A stretch of 12,194 bases of DNA, taken from the NCBI GenBank assembly GCA_002331625.1, contig DCZN01000024.1, positions 407-12,600 on the forward strand, given 5' to 3'. Origin of the DNA: Nitrospira sp. UBA2083 (GTDB lineage Bacteria; Nitrospirota; Nitrospiria; Nitrospirales; Nitrospiraceae). This document shows positions 1 to 7,367 of the stretch, in pieces. Made by a program: the position numbers and the translations under genes. Below the pieces are notes generated by a model. That model worked only from the letters and a program-made list of their open reading frames with translations. It searched no databases and was not told the DNA's origin. Within the stretch, counting starts at the first letter, position 1, and each line of letters starts with the position of its first letter.

Positions 1-30
1 TTGGACATCAGCCGGCATGTTATCGGATGA
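1..30 (+). CDS. Possible 3' end of an upstream gene (tolR expected), partial
   Basis: Reading frame 1 gives nine codons (LDISRHVIG) and then TGA at 28-30. In tol-pal operons tolR normally lies directly upstream of tolA, often with a short overlap, so this could be the end of tolR overlapping the next start by 14 bases. The peptide is too short to recognise. The two other forward frames are also open to the window edge, so the assignment rests on gene order only. Confidence 0.25.
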   Translation: MDISRHVIG

Positions 31-1072
31 TGAATGGCAAGCGACGCTGGCTCGCCGCCTCAGCCGTGCCGTGGTGGTGTCCCTCGTTGTGCATGTGGGA
101 ATCCTGCTCCTTGTCGCTTGGATTCGCTTACCCCGACATGGTGAACGACCGCTCGCATCCATCGAAATTTCTCTTGCCGGTCTGCCGACGCCTCAGGTGA
201 AGGCGCTCGAGCCTCAAAAAACACAGCCCGTTACAAAAGAAAAAGAAGTCGAGCGGCCCAAGCCCATTCAGCAGGCCAAAGTTGTGGAACAGCCTAAGCC
301 CGTTCAACATACGACGATCAGACAGCAGCCCACATCCGCTCCCGCTCAGAAAACTGCGCCTGTGACACCTGCATCGGTTCCTCCGCCGGTCGCTCCGACG
401 AAATCGTCGAATGATGTGATGCGTGATATTATGAAAGATATTCAGTTGCCTCCGGATGCGCCCAAGCGTGGGGACATCAGTCCGGAGGAGAAGCCAAAGA
501 GCGCTCCGGCTATGAAACTGCCGGATGTGCCGGTCGTTGCCGACGCGAGAGAACTGTCGGGGAAGCCGGTCGTGTCGAAGTCCTCTTCATCGCTGACGGA
601 AGATCTGGCAAAGGACTTAGACGAGGAGCTCAAGAAAATCAAGAAACTGGAGGTGCCTACATCGGCTGCTCAACCAGAGGCTTCTCCAAAACCTCCCTCT
701 CAACCCGCCCCTCAGCTTGAAGTCAAGGTGCCGAGTGTCAAGGCGGTCGATACCACCCTGAAGGTTCCGGGGATGGCTCAAGGGTCGAATGCGTATCTTG
801 CGCTGGTGCGACAGCGAATCAGTAATGCGTGGAATGCTCCGCCCTTGGATTTAACCAGTCAGGCCTATGTGGTGGTCGTCCAGTTTAGACTTCATAAAAA
901 CGGATCGGTCACCGGTGTGATGATCGAACAATCCTCCGGGAATGAGTACTATGACTTGGCGGGCAAACGTGCGGTGCTCAGCGCCAGTCCATTGCCCGGG
1001 TTTCCGTCCGACATTGCAGATGCCTATTTTGATGCCCACTTCACGTTTACCGTTGGTGAGCCGCAAGGATAA
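17..1072 (+). CDS. tolA: TolA/TonB-type energy transducer of the Tol-Pal system
   Basis: This inner-membrane protein is expected to transmit proton-motive-force energy from TolQR to TolB and Pal during outer-membrane constriction at division. The 351-residue protein has a short cytoplasmic N-terminus and one membrane anchor at about residues 18-37. The anchor carries S22-x3-H26, the Ser-His pattern of TonB/TolA transmembrane helices. A Pro/Lys/Gln-rich periplasmic stretch follows (about 45-130, with repeats such as EQPKPVQ), then a charged, probably helical segment near 193-213. A TonB_C/TolA-type domain runs from about N258 to the end, with the typical VTGVMIEQSSGN motif. The gene lies 2 bases upstream of tolB. 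The ATG at 17 has no clear Shine-Dalgarno, and the frame stays open to the window edge, so the true start may lie upstream. The domain alone cannot separate TolA from TonB; the tolB-pal context favours TolA. Confidence 0.88.
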   Translation: MLSDDEWQATLARRLSRAVVVSLVVHVGILLLVAWIRLPRHGERPLASIEISLAGLPTPQVKALEPQKTQPVTKEKEVERPKPIQQAKVVEQPKPVQHTTIRQQPTSAPAQKTAPVTPASVPPPVAPTKSSNDVMRDIMKDIQLPPDAPKRGDISPEEKPKSAPAMKLPDVPVVADARELSGKPVVSKSSSSLTEDLAKDLDEELKKIKKLEVPTSAAQPEASPKPPSQPAPQLEVKVPSVKAVDTTLKVPGMAQGSNAYLALVRQRISNAWNAPPLDLTSQAYVVVVQFRLHKNGSVTGVMIEQSSGNEYYDLAGKRAVLSASPLPGFPSDIADAYFDAHFTFTVGEPQG

Positions 1073-1074
1073 CC

Positions 1075-2415
1075 ATGACGTTGCGAACGCTCGTGCTTAG
1101 CAGTCTGTGTTCCCTGGTCGGGCTGGTCTGGATCATCGAATCCGGAGCCGCCGATGTCTTTCTCGAAGCAACCAGGCCGGATTTCCAAAAGATTCCGCTG
1201 GCGATCGCGGGGATTGACAATATGGGAGGGGCAGAATCGCCTGAGGGACGTGTGAAACTGGGCAGCCGAATTGAGGAGGTGTTGAAGGCGGATGTACGCC
1301 GTTCTTTGGTGTTCTCCCTGATCGATGTGCAGGGTCTGGGCATTAAGGCGAGTTCGCTCGGGGCTGAGCCCGATCCGTCCTTTAAGCAGGCCGCGGAGAA
1401 TGGCGTCTCGATCGTGGTGTGGGGAAAGGCGGGCATCAAGAATGGAAATAAAGATTCCGATGTCAGCATGGACGGCTATGTCTATGATGCGGGGAATAAT
1501 GAAGTGGTCGGGGGCAAACGGTATGTCGGGTCAACCTCGGTCGTGCGGTTGATGGCCCATCGGTTCGCGGATGAGCTGGTGTTTCGCTATACGGGAGAGC
1601 CGGGGATTGCGCGGACGAAGATTGCCTATGTCTCCGAGTTGGGGTCGGCGCGCGAGTTGTTCGTGATGGACTATGATGGCTATGAACCCCGTCAGGTCAC
1701 GGCAGACGGCTTCTTGAACCTCATGCCACGCTGGTCGCCGGATCGTCGATTTTTGGTGTTCACGACCTATCGCAATCGGAATACCCAGGATATCGATCTC
1801 ATTGAACTGGCGACAGGCAAGCGCTGGACCCTCGTGTCACAGGGAGGGCTGAATATCACCCCCGCACTCTCGCCCGACGGCAATTTTCTCGCCTATTCGT
1901 CGAGTCATGACGGCAATGCCGAGCTCTATCGCATGGATACGCACACCAAAGCCGTTCACCGGTTGACGACGAACGCCGGAGGAGACTTGTCCCCTTCATG
2001 GGCACCGTCCGGACGTGAACTGGCCTTTACCTCGGATCGCAGCGGCGGACCGCAAGTGTTTCTCATCAGCGCAGATGGATCGAATGTGCGTCGGTTGACC
2101 TTTGACGGAGACTATAATGCTGCCCCGGCCTGGTCTCCCCGTGGGAACTGGATTGCGTATGTGTGCCGGACTCCCAAGAAAGAGTACAAACTGTGTTTGA
2201 TCACGCCCGACGGCCAGAAGCGTGTCCAGTTGACGACCGGATCAGGTGTGGATGATTCCCCGTCGTGGTCTCCAGACGGCCGTCACATCGTCTTTAGCTC
2301 GACCGCGGATGGGAAAAGTCATATCTACATGATCAATGTGGACGGGAAAGATCTGGAACGAATTACCTTCACGGGCACTCATAATAGTGCACCGACGTGG
2401 TCTCCAGCCTCGTGA
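1075..2415 (+). CDS. tolB: Tol-Pal system periplasmic protein TolB
   Basis: TolB is a periplasmic protein that binds Pal and is acted on by TolA, cycling Pal between TolB and peptidoglycan. The 446-residue length is close to the usual size. An N-terminal signal peptide ends near residues 24-26 (ESGAA-DVF). The TolB N-terminal domain follows at about 30-170. From about 178 to 446 there is a six-bladed beta-propeller, shown by repeated TolB/PD40 signatures such as PRWSPDRRF, PALSPDGNF, PSWAPSGRE, PAWSPRGNW and PSWSPDGRH, ending in PTWSPAS. The ATG follows tolA by 2 bases, with AAGGA at 1065-1069 as ribosome binding site inside the end of tolA, which suggests translational coupling. No key region appears to be missing. 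Confidence 0.97.
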   Translation: MTLRTLVLSSLCSLVGLVWIIESGAADVFLEATRPDFQKIPLAIAGIDNMGGAESPEGRVKLGSRIEEVLKADVRRSLVFSLIDVQGLGIKASSLGAEPDPSFKQAAENGVSIVVWGKAGIKNGNKDSDVSMDGYVYDAGNNEVVGGKRYVGSTSVVRLMAHRFADELVFRYTGEPGIARTKIAYVSELGSARELFVMDYDGYEPRQVTADGFLNLMPRWSPDRRFLVFTTYRNRNTQDIDLIELATGKRWTLVSQGGLNITPALSPDGNFLAYSSSHDGNAELYRMDTHTKAVHRLTTNAGGDLSPSWAPSGRELAFTSDRSGGPQVFLISADGSNVRRLTFDGDYNAAPAWSPRGNWIAYVCRTPKKEYKLCLITPDGQKRVQLTTGSGVDDSPSWSPDGRHIVFSSTADGKSHIYMINVDGKDLERITFTGTHNSAPTWSPAS

Positions 2416-2430
2416 TTTTTGAGCAAGGCA

Positions 2431-2469
2431 TTGACGAGAATCGTCCTCCACTGTAAGAAAGAGAGGACG
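2431..2469 (+). promoter_or_regulatory. Inverted repeat and weak promoter-like motif in the tolB-pal gap
   Basis: The 79-base gap before pal holds a perfect 7-bp inverted repeat, CGTCCTC at 2442-2448 and GAGGACG at 2463-2469, with a 14-base loop. A short T-rich stretch (TCTTTA) follows, too weak to call a terminator. TTGACG at 2431-2436 resembles a sigma70 -35 box, but the candidate -10 (TGTAAG at 2452-2457) is poor and only 15 bases away. It may be an attenuator, a processing site or an internal pal promoter. The repeat is seen; any function is inferred. Confidence 0.25.
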
Positions 2470-2476
2470 TCTTTAT

Positions 2477-2484
2477 GAGGAGGG
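2477..2484 (+). promoter_or_regulatory. Ribosome binding site of pal
   Basis: GAGGAGGG lies 10 bases upstream of the ATG at 2495. It is a near-perfect Shine-Dalgarno and fixes the pal start. This fits the high expression usual for Pal. Confidence 0.7.
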
Positions 2485-2494
2485 AATCGAGCCA

Positions 2495-3214
2495 ATGAAA
2501 ACGTTATCCGCCATCCATGTGCCATTAATTCTGAGTATGCTTGTCCTGGTCGCTCCTGCCTGCTCCAAGAAGGCGGTTCAATCGGGAGGAGATCATGCCT
2601 TACAGGAACAGATGGCAAGAGAAGGGATGGCCAAAGGCGGAGTCAGTTCCACGTTCCCCGATACGTCTCTGTCCGGACGGGACGAGGCCAACAATCTCCG
2701 CGGGTTGGACCGGAACCCTTCGGAAGAACGACTCGGCGGCGACGCAGGGGGGAGCGGCCGGAACGGCAGTGGTACGACAGGAAACCATGGCAACACACTG
2801 ATGGCGAAGGCCGATTCTGGGGCCGCTGCTCGGCAGCTGGCTGAAATACGTGCGGAGCAGGCTGCGTCGGTGGCAGCTGGACTACGGGATGTGTTTTTCG
2901 CCTACGATAGTTTTTCAATCACGGATGAGGGGCGCCATGCGCTCTCGAATGATGCAGAATGGATTAAGTCGAATCCGCAGGCCCAACTGAAAATTGAAGG
3001 ACATTGTGACGAACGAGGGACCTCAGCCTACAACTTAGTGTTGGGGGAAAAGCGTGCAAAAGCCGTTCGGAACTACCTCGTTGAACTCGGTATTGCCCCA
3101 CAGCACTTATCGGTTGTCTCGTATGGGAAAGAACGACCGTTTTGCACCGATCATTCCGAACATTGCTACTCGATGAATCGCCGAGGGCATCTCGTGGTGA
3201 AGACGGGAAAGTAG
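2495..3214 (+). CDS. pal: Peptidoglycan-associated lipoprotein Pal
   Basis: Pal is an outer-membrane lipoprotein that binds peptidoglycan non-covalently and partners TolB/TolA. The 239-residue protein has a lipoprotein signal ending APA-C23. A long low-complexity linker (about 25-110) includes a Gly/Ser/Asn-rich run near residue 90. The C-terminal OmpA-like domain (about 133-239) starts with VFFAYDSFSI and contains EGHCDERGTSAYN (168-180) and GEKRAKAV. D172 and R187 match the positions that contact diaminopimelate in this fold. The cysteines and NRRGHLVV motif near the end are typical of Pal. The protein is longer than E. coli Pal (about 170 residues) because of the linker. The gene follows tolB after 79 bases and precedes the CpoB-like pair. 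Confidence 0.95.
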   Translation: MKTLSAIHVPLILSMLVLVAPACSKKAVQSGGDHALQEQMAREGMAKGGVSSTFPDTSLSGRDEANNLRGLDRNPSEERLGGDAGGSGRNGSGTTGNHGNTLMAKADSGAAARQLAEIRAEQAASVAAGLRDVFFAYDSFSITDEGRHALSNDAEWIKSNPQAQLKIEGHCDERGTSAYNLVLGEKRAKAVRNYLVELGIAPQHLSVVSYGKERPFCTDHSEHCYSMNRRGHLVVKTGK

Positions 3215-3265
3215 CCTGCTGGACGGGCTGTTCGTCTGAACGGTGCTGGGAATGGTGGATTGTTT

Positions 3266-3269
3266 GGAG
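3266..3269 (+). promoter_or_regulatory. Ribosome binding site favouring the ATG at 3278
   Basis: GGAG at 3266-3269 lies 8 bases before the ATG at 3278. An in-frame TTG at 3260 would add six residues but has no well-spaced Shine-Dalgarno. The ATG start also places the lipobox at a typical distance from the N-terminus. Confidence 0.5.
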
Positions 3270-3277
3270 CTCAGGAC

Positions 3278-4666
3278 ATGAGGTCTCAACTGCGAACCGG
3301 ACATGGCGTGCTTCTTGGCCTGGCGGTGGGAGGGCTCTTTTTGCCAGGCTGTGTCGCGCAGCAGTCTGACCTGAAAAAAACCGAAAAGGATTTTAAGCAG
3401 ACCAGTGCCAAGCAGACACAAGAAATTACCTCGCTCCGTGAATATGAGATCCCTCAGTTGCGAGGAGAACTGGAGAAGGCGCTGCATCTGACAAAAGACC
3501 TCCAGGCGAGACAGGAAGACCTGAAATACCGGTCGGCACAGGCGGAGCAGCAGACGAAGAAGTTGGAACAGTTGGCGGTCAAGCTGGAAACCGACGGTAG
3601 TACCCGGTATCTCTGGATGCAGAAGAGTTTTGAGACGCAGGATGCGAAAGTCTCCGCTCGGCTTGACGACCTGTCGAAGGCGATGGAGGCCTTAAAAAAA
3701 GAAGTCATTGACGTCGTCCAGCGGACGAACGAGGGCTTGGCCAAGCGCGTTGATGCCAAGCTAGAGGGGCATCAAAAAGAGTTGACGGACCATCAGAATC
3801 GGATCGAGCAGATCTCTCAAAAGTTCATGCAGTTTAATCAGGCGATGGCCGGGTTTCGAGAGGCGCTCACCAGCCTGCATGACCGCGTGGGTGAGGGAGA
3901 CCATGCTACAAAGAACCTGATAGCCAAGATCGATGCCGATTTAAAAGCCACGGCGACTCATTCGGAGGATGTGAATCGAAGTGTCGCCTCGATTACGAAA
4001 GCGCTCGAAGCCGTTGGAAGAAAAATGACGGCTCGCCTTGACGAGCAGGATAACCGAATTGAGGCTCTTGCGAGGACGATTGAGCAGACTTCAAATAAGA
4101 CTGTCCCAGCACCACAGCCGCACAAACCAGTCCCGCACTCCGCGTTGGGACCGACCGACCCCGTGACGGAAGGAGGAGACGCACCAAAGTCACCTCCCGG
4201 GTCGGAGACGGCGACCGGCGCCACACTGATCGTCCCTCCTCAAGAATCACCGAAGCCCGAGTCAGGTCAGGCGACGGCCGATTCACCGGATCGCACCCGC
4301 TATGAACGTCTGTTGGCCCTGTTTCGAGAGGGAGATTTGGACGGCGCGCGGCAAGGATTTTCAGGGTTTCTCGATGAGTTTCCAAACTCGACTCTCGCGC
4401 CGAATGCCCGGTATTGGTTGGGCGAATCCTATTTCGGCAAGAAAGATTTTCACAAGGCGATCGATGCCTACGATAAAGTCGAGATCGATTATCCCGGCAG
4501 CGAGAAGGTGCCGTCGGCCATTCTGAAGAAGGGGTATGCCTACATGGCCTTAAAGGATAAGAAACGAGCCTCATCCGCCTTCAAACAGGTCCTCACGCTC
4601 TATCCGAAAAGCGTCGAGGCTGGGAAAGCCTCGGACAGGCTGGCGCAACTCAAGGAGGTGCGGTAA
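3278..4666 (+). CDS. CpoB/YbgF-like lipoprotein with extended coiled coil and C-terminal TPRs
   Basis: This is a probable outer-membrane or periplasmic lipoprotein of the Tol-Pal cluster. From the ATG at 3278 it has 462 residues. A signal ends in a clear lipobox, LPG-C25. A very long charged region (about 30-275), rich in K, E, Q and D with heptad-like spacing, should form an extended coiled coil. A Pro/Ser/Thr-rich linker (about 275-335) follows. The C-terminal domain (about 339-462) is of the YbgF/CpoB TPR type, with NARYWLGESYF at 376-386 and two further helix pairs. E. coli CpoB is about 260 residues, so the stalk is the unusual part. CpoB coordinates peptidoglycan synthesis with Tol-driven outer-membrane constriction; a similar role here is inferred from the domain and location. 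The next gene is a shorter paralogue 3 bases downstream. Confidence 0.8.
   Translation: MRSQLRTGHGVLLGLAVGGLFLPGCVAQQSDLKKTEKDFKQTSAKQTQEITSLREYEIPQLRGELEKALHLTKDLQARQEDLKYRSAQAEQQTKKLEQLAVKLETDGSTRYLWMQKSFETQDAKVSARLDDLSKAMEALKKEVIDVVQRTNEGLAKRVDAKLEGHQKELTDHQNRIEQISQKFMQFNQAMAGFREALTSLHDRVGEGDHATKNLIAKIDADLKATATHSEDVNRSVASITKALEAVGRKMTARLDEQDNRIEALARTIEQTSNKTVPAPQPHKPVPHSALGPTDPVTEGGDAPKSPPGSETATGATLIVPPQESPKPESGQATADSPDRTRYERLLALFREGDLDGARQGFSGFLDEFPNSTLAPNARYWLGESYFGKKDFHKAIDAYDKVEIDYPGSEKVPSAILKKGYAYMALKDKKRASSAFKQVLTLYPKSVEAGKASDRLAQLKEVR
4652..4660 (+). promoter_or_regulatory. Strong ribosome binding site of the second cpoB-like gene
   Basis: AAGGAGGTG lies 9 bases before the ATG at 4670, inside the last codons of the upstream gene. 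It is essentially the full anti-Shine-Dalgarno complement and supports the 4670 start over the internal ATG at 4688. Confidence 0.7.
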
Positions 4667-4669
4667 AGC

Positions 4670-5440
4670 ATGCGTGTCTCTACCGTAATGTCCACAGTCG
4701 TGACATGGGGATTGGTGGGGTGGGTAGGGGGTCTTCTCGGATGTGCCAAGCACGCCGATTTTCTCCAGACTCGCGACCAGCTGACGATCATCTCAAAAAC
4801 GCAGGATCAAGACCATCAGCGTGTCGATGCCGTGGTCCGGCGGTTGGAGGCTGTGGAGAAGATCCGGGACGCCAAGGAGACCGATGCGGGTAAGTCGCGC
4901 GTCGATGACTTGAGCGCCCGTTTCCAGAAACTGGAAAGCCGACTCGCCAAGCTGGAAGAGGCCGTGAGCCAATCATTCGCCAAACTGGACACGACGCCTG
5001 AGGTGCGTGCCGCCAAGGCGATCAAGGCGACGCCTCCGATGGAAGCGGTGGTGACGGCATCGGGGATTACCCCGACGTCTGCGTTCAACCTAGCCTACAA
5101 TGATTATCTGAACGGCAAATATGAGCTGTCGGTCGCAGGGTTTCAGCGGTTTATTAAAGATTTTCCTGGGACCTCGTTGACGCCCAATGCCCAATATTGG
5201 CTGGGTGAGTCATACTACAACTTGAAAGATTACGGACGGGCCATTCAGACCTTCGATTACTTGGTGGCGGAGTACCCGGGAAATGAAAAATTGCCGGCCG
5301 CGCTGTATAAGCTTGGATTAGCGACGGCAGAGACCGGCGATCTCGCCAAATCGCGAAAGAATCTGAAACGGGTTCTTGAAGAGTTCCCTGCATCGGACGA
5401 GTCCAAACTCGCCAAGCACAAGTTGGCCGAACTTCGATGA
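4670..5440 (+). CDS. cpoB: Tol-Pal system protein CpoB/YbgF-type lipoprotein
   Basis: This 256-residue protein matches the usual length of CpoB/YbgF. It has a lipoprotein signal ending LLG-C25, a modest coiled-coil region (about 30-110), a short linker, and a C-terminal TPR domain (about 136-256). That domain contains NAQYWLGESYY at 173-183, the signature shared with the preceding gene, and ends in a KLAKHKLAELR helix. E. coli CpoB is soluble in the periplasm, so a lipid anchor is a difference, though one shared with its neighbour. The function is inferred by family: linking Tol-Pal action to septal peptidoglycan synthesis. The gene starts 3 bases after its paralogue, so the two are very probably co-transcribed and arose by tandem duplication. 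Confidence 0.87.
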   Translation: MRVSTVMSTVVTWGLVGWVGGLLGCAKHADFLQTRDQLTIISKTQDQDHQRVDAVVRRLEAVEKIRDAKETDAGKSRVDDLSARFQKLESRLAKLEEAVSQSFAKLDTTPEVRAAKAIKATPPMEAVVTASGITPTSAFNLAYNDYLNGKYELSVAGFQRFIKDFPGTSLTPNAQYWLGESYYNLKDYGRAIQTFDYLVAEYPGNEKLPAALYKLGLATAETGDLAKSRKNLKRVLEEFPASDESKLAKHKLAELR

Positions 5441-5441
5441 C

Positions 5442-5459
5442 CGTCGCAATCATGCGACG
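5442..5459 (+). other. Perfect 7-bp hairpin between cpoB and mutL
   Basis: CGTCGCA (5442-5448) and TGCGACG (5453-5459) form a perfect 7-bp stem with a four-base loop, one base after the cpoB stop codon. No T-run follows, so it is not a standard intrinsic terminator. It could stabilise the 3' end of the tol-pal mRNA or mark a transcript boundary. The hairpin is seen; its role is inferred. Confidence 0.35.
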
Positions 5460-5489
5460 TCCTGTCTGGGGATCCTGTTCATCACGTGT

Positions 5490-5495
5490 GAGGAG
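5490..5495 (+). promoter_or_regulatory. Ribosome binding site defining the mutL GTG start
   Basis: GAGGAG lies 9 bases before the GTG at 5505. It supports a GTG start for mutL instead of the far-upstream in-frame ATG at 5376, which would overlap cpoB by 65 bases. Confidence 0.65.
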
Positions 5496-5504
5496 TATCG
5501 TGCT

Positions 5505-7283
5505 GTGCTGAGCACAGACGGCAGCGGTAAGATCTGTCTCCTACCGGACGACGTGGTCGATCGTATCGCCGCAGGGGAGGTGGTCGAACGCCCGGCAGCG
5601 GTGGTGAAGGAGCTACTCGAAAACAGTATCGATGCGGAAAGTCGATCCATCACGATTGAGGTGAAGGACGGCGGCCTCTCTCTCGTTCGGGTGACCGATG
5701 ATGGGGAGGGGATGAGCCGCCCGGATGCGATACGCGCGTTCCAGCGACACGCGACGAGTAAACTCCAGTCCGACCAGGATCTGTGGTCTCTTCGAACGAT
5801 GGGCTTTCGAGGCGAGGCCTTGCCCAGCATTGCTGCGGTGGCTCATGTTCGACTGTTGACGGCGACGCGTTCGGCGGAGGTGGGAACACGATTAGAAGTA
5901 GTAGGGGGCCAAGTCGGCAAGGTCACCGACGCTCCTCCGGTCGTTGGGACACGGATCGAGATCACGGCGCTGTTCGAGAATCAGCCGGCCCGCAAGAAGT
6001 TTCTGAAGTCCGTTGCGACGGAGTCCTCACACATCACTCGAGTGGTGCAACAAGCGGCGCTGGCATGGCCGTCCATTCAGTTCCGGCTCACACACAACGC
6101 GCAGGAGGTCTTGAACTATCCATGCGTGCGCGCAGAACGCGATCGGATCGCCCAAGTGTATCCACGTGCGTTTCTCGATCGAAGCCTCACTCTCGACGGC
6201 GCGCTGCCGGGGGCGTCCATTCACGGCTACATCGTTGATGCCATGTATGCGAAGTCCTCACGGATACCCCAAGAGGTGTTTGTGAACCGTCGCCCCGTCA
6301 GGAGCCTGGCGGTCTCTCATGCCATTGGAGAGGGATACAGGTCGTTTCTGGCCAAGGGATGCCACCCACAGTTTGTGCTGTTCTTGAATGTCGATCCGGA
6401 TCGTGTCGATGTCAATGTTCATCCCACGAAGCGAGAAGTACGATTTTCGGACAGCGAAACCATTCATCAGCTGGTCCGACGGGCGGTGCGCCAACGGTTG
6501 AGCGGTGAGGGGACTGCAAAGGGTGTGAGTGAGATCCCGGTATCGGATCGTTCCGGTCCGCCTGCTGCGGTTCCAGTATTCGAGCCTGCACAAGTTCCCG
6601 CGTCTCGTTCAGGAGAGGCGTCACCCTTTCCACTTTCCGATCCTGCCGCCCAGTTGGCGTTTGTGGGTGAATCGTCGGAGTCCTATGTCCAGGTGCCTTC
6701 CGGCGAAGTGGTCGCCTTGGGACAGATCAATCGAACCTTCCTTGTGGCGCAGGTCGGCGGTGATCTGACGGTGATTGATCAACATACCGCTCATGAACGG
6801 GTCTTGTATGAGCGACTGTACCGGGCGTGGACGACCCGCGCGTTACAAGCTCAGCCGTTGCTCTTGCCCGAATCGGTTGATCTCCTGCCGGTTCATGCCG
6901 ACGTGATCCGGCGGTATCAGAACGATCTCGAGAAGTTGGGGCTGGAGATCGAACCGTTTGGCGCCACCACCGTCCTCGTTCGATCGATTCCGGTCGGACT
7001 TGGGCCGGTTGACCCGAAGACCTTCCTCCAGGACCTGCTTGAAGATATGAGTCAATGGGACCGTGTCCCCGGTCTTGAGGAGAGAGTTCGACCGGTACTG
7101 GCGTCGCTGGCGTGCCACAGCGCCGTCAGAGCCGGACGCCCGATGAAGGTAGATGAAATCAAAGTGCTGGTCGAGGAATGGCGTTCGGAGGGGGAGATCA
7201 GTACCTGTCCGCACGGAAGACGAACCTCCTTTCGACTCAGCATTGAGGATCTTGAAAAAATGTTCGGCCGAGCCGGTTGGTAG
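5505..7283 (+). CDS. mutL: DNA mismatch repair protein MutL (endonuclease type)
   Basis: MutL couples MutS mismatch recognition to strand removal. From the GTG at 5505 it has 592 residues. The GHKL ATPase domain is complete: E36 and N40 in the KELLENSIDA motif, DDGEG at 65-69, HATSKL at 82-87 and GFRGEAL at 100-106. The transducer domain has VFVNRRPV and VNVHPTKREVRF. A variable linker leads to the C-terminal dimerisation/nuclease domain. There D425-Q-H-T-A-H-E431-x4-E436 matches the endonuclease motif DQHA(x)2E(x)4E except Thr for Ala. ACHSAVRAGR (536-545) and CPHGR (568-572) complete the metal site. These motifs mean nicking activity is expected, as in bacteria without MutH. The residue after CPHGR is Arg where Pro is common. 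The start was chosen because the MutL core begins within about 15 residues and because of the upstream Shine-Dalgarno. Confidence 0.96.
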   Translation: MLSTDGSGKICLLPDDVVDRIAAGEVVERPAAVVKELLENSIDAESRSITIEVKDGGLSLVRVTDDGEGMSRPDAIRAFQRHATSKLQSDQDLWSLRTMGFRGEALPSIAAVAHVRLLTATRSAEVGTRLEVVGGQVGKVTDAPPVVGTRIEITALFENQPARKKFLKSVATESSHITRVVQQAALAWPSIQFRLTHNAQEVLNYPCVRAERDRIAQVYPRAFLDRSLTLDGALPGASIHGYIVDAMYAKSSRIPQEVFVNRRPVRSLAVSHAIGEGYRSFLAKGCHPQFVLFLNVDPDRVDVNVHPTKREVRFSDSETIHQLVRRAVRQRLSGEGTAKGVSEIPVSDRSGPPAAVPVFEPAQVPASRSGEASPFPLSDPAAQLAFVGESSESYVQVPSGEVVALGQINRTFLVAQVGGDLTVIDQHTAHERVLYERLYRAWTTRALQAQPLLLPESVDLLPVHADVIRRYQNDLEKLGLEIEPFGATTVLVRSIPVGLGPVDPKTFLQDLLEDMSQWDRVPGLEERVRPVLASLACHSAVRAGRPMKVDEIKVLVEEWRSEGEISTCPHGRRTSFRLSIEDLEKMFGRAGW

Positions 7284-7288
7284 GTGCC

Positions 7289-7331
7289 ATCGCGGCGAAG
7301 TTGCGGCTTCCATCGGGCAGAGCGCCGCGAT
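7289..7331 (+). other. 9-bp inverted repeat in the mutL-miaA gap
   Basis: ATCGCGGCG (7289-7297) and CGCCGCGAT (7323-7331) are perfect reverse complements across a 25-base loop. The loop holds a smaller GAAG/CTTC pairing (7297-7300 with 7307-7310, sharing one base with the outer arm). The palindrome CCGATCGG (7332-7339) follows immediately. There is no T-run. It fills much of the 84-base gap and could be an mRNA structure or a protein-binding site; nothing in the sequence decides which. Confidence 0.35.
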
Positions 7332-7367
7332 CCGATCGGCTCGATGTTCGACGACTGAGGCCAAGGC

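Noticed and set aside
3260..3277. TTG start for the first CpoB-like gene
   Set aside because: The Shine-Dalgarno spacing is poor and the extra six residues do nothing for the lipoprotein signal; the ATG at 3278 fits better.
3993..4574. 193-codon open frame on the minus strand
   Set aside because: It is antisense to the CpoB-like gene, has Arg/Ser/Pro-rich low-complexity content and no recognisable domain.
5376..5504. Longer N-terminus for MutL from the in-frame ATG at 5376
   Set aside because: It would overlap cpoB by 65 bases and add 43 residues with no MutL similarity. GTG at 5505 has a well-placed GAGGAG and puts the conserved core near the N-terminus.
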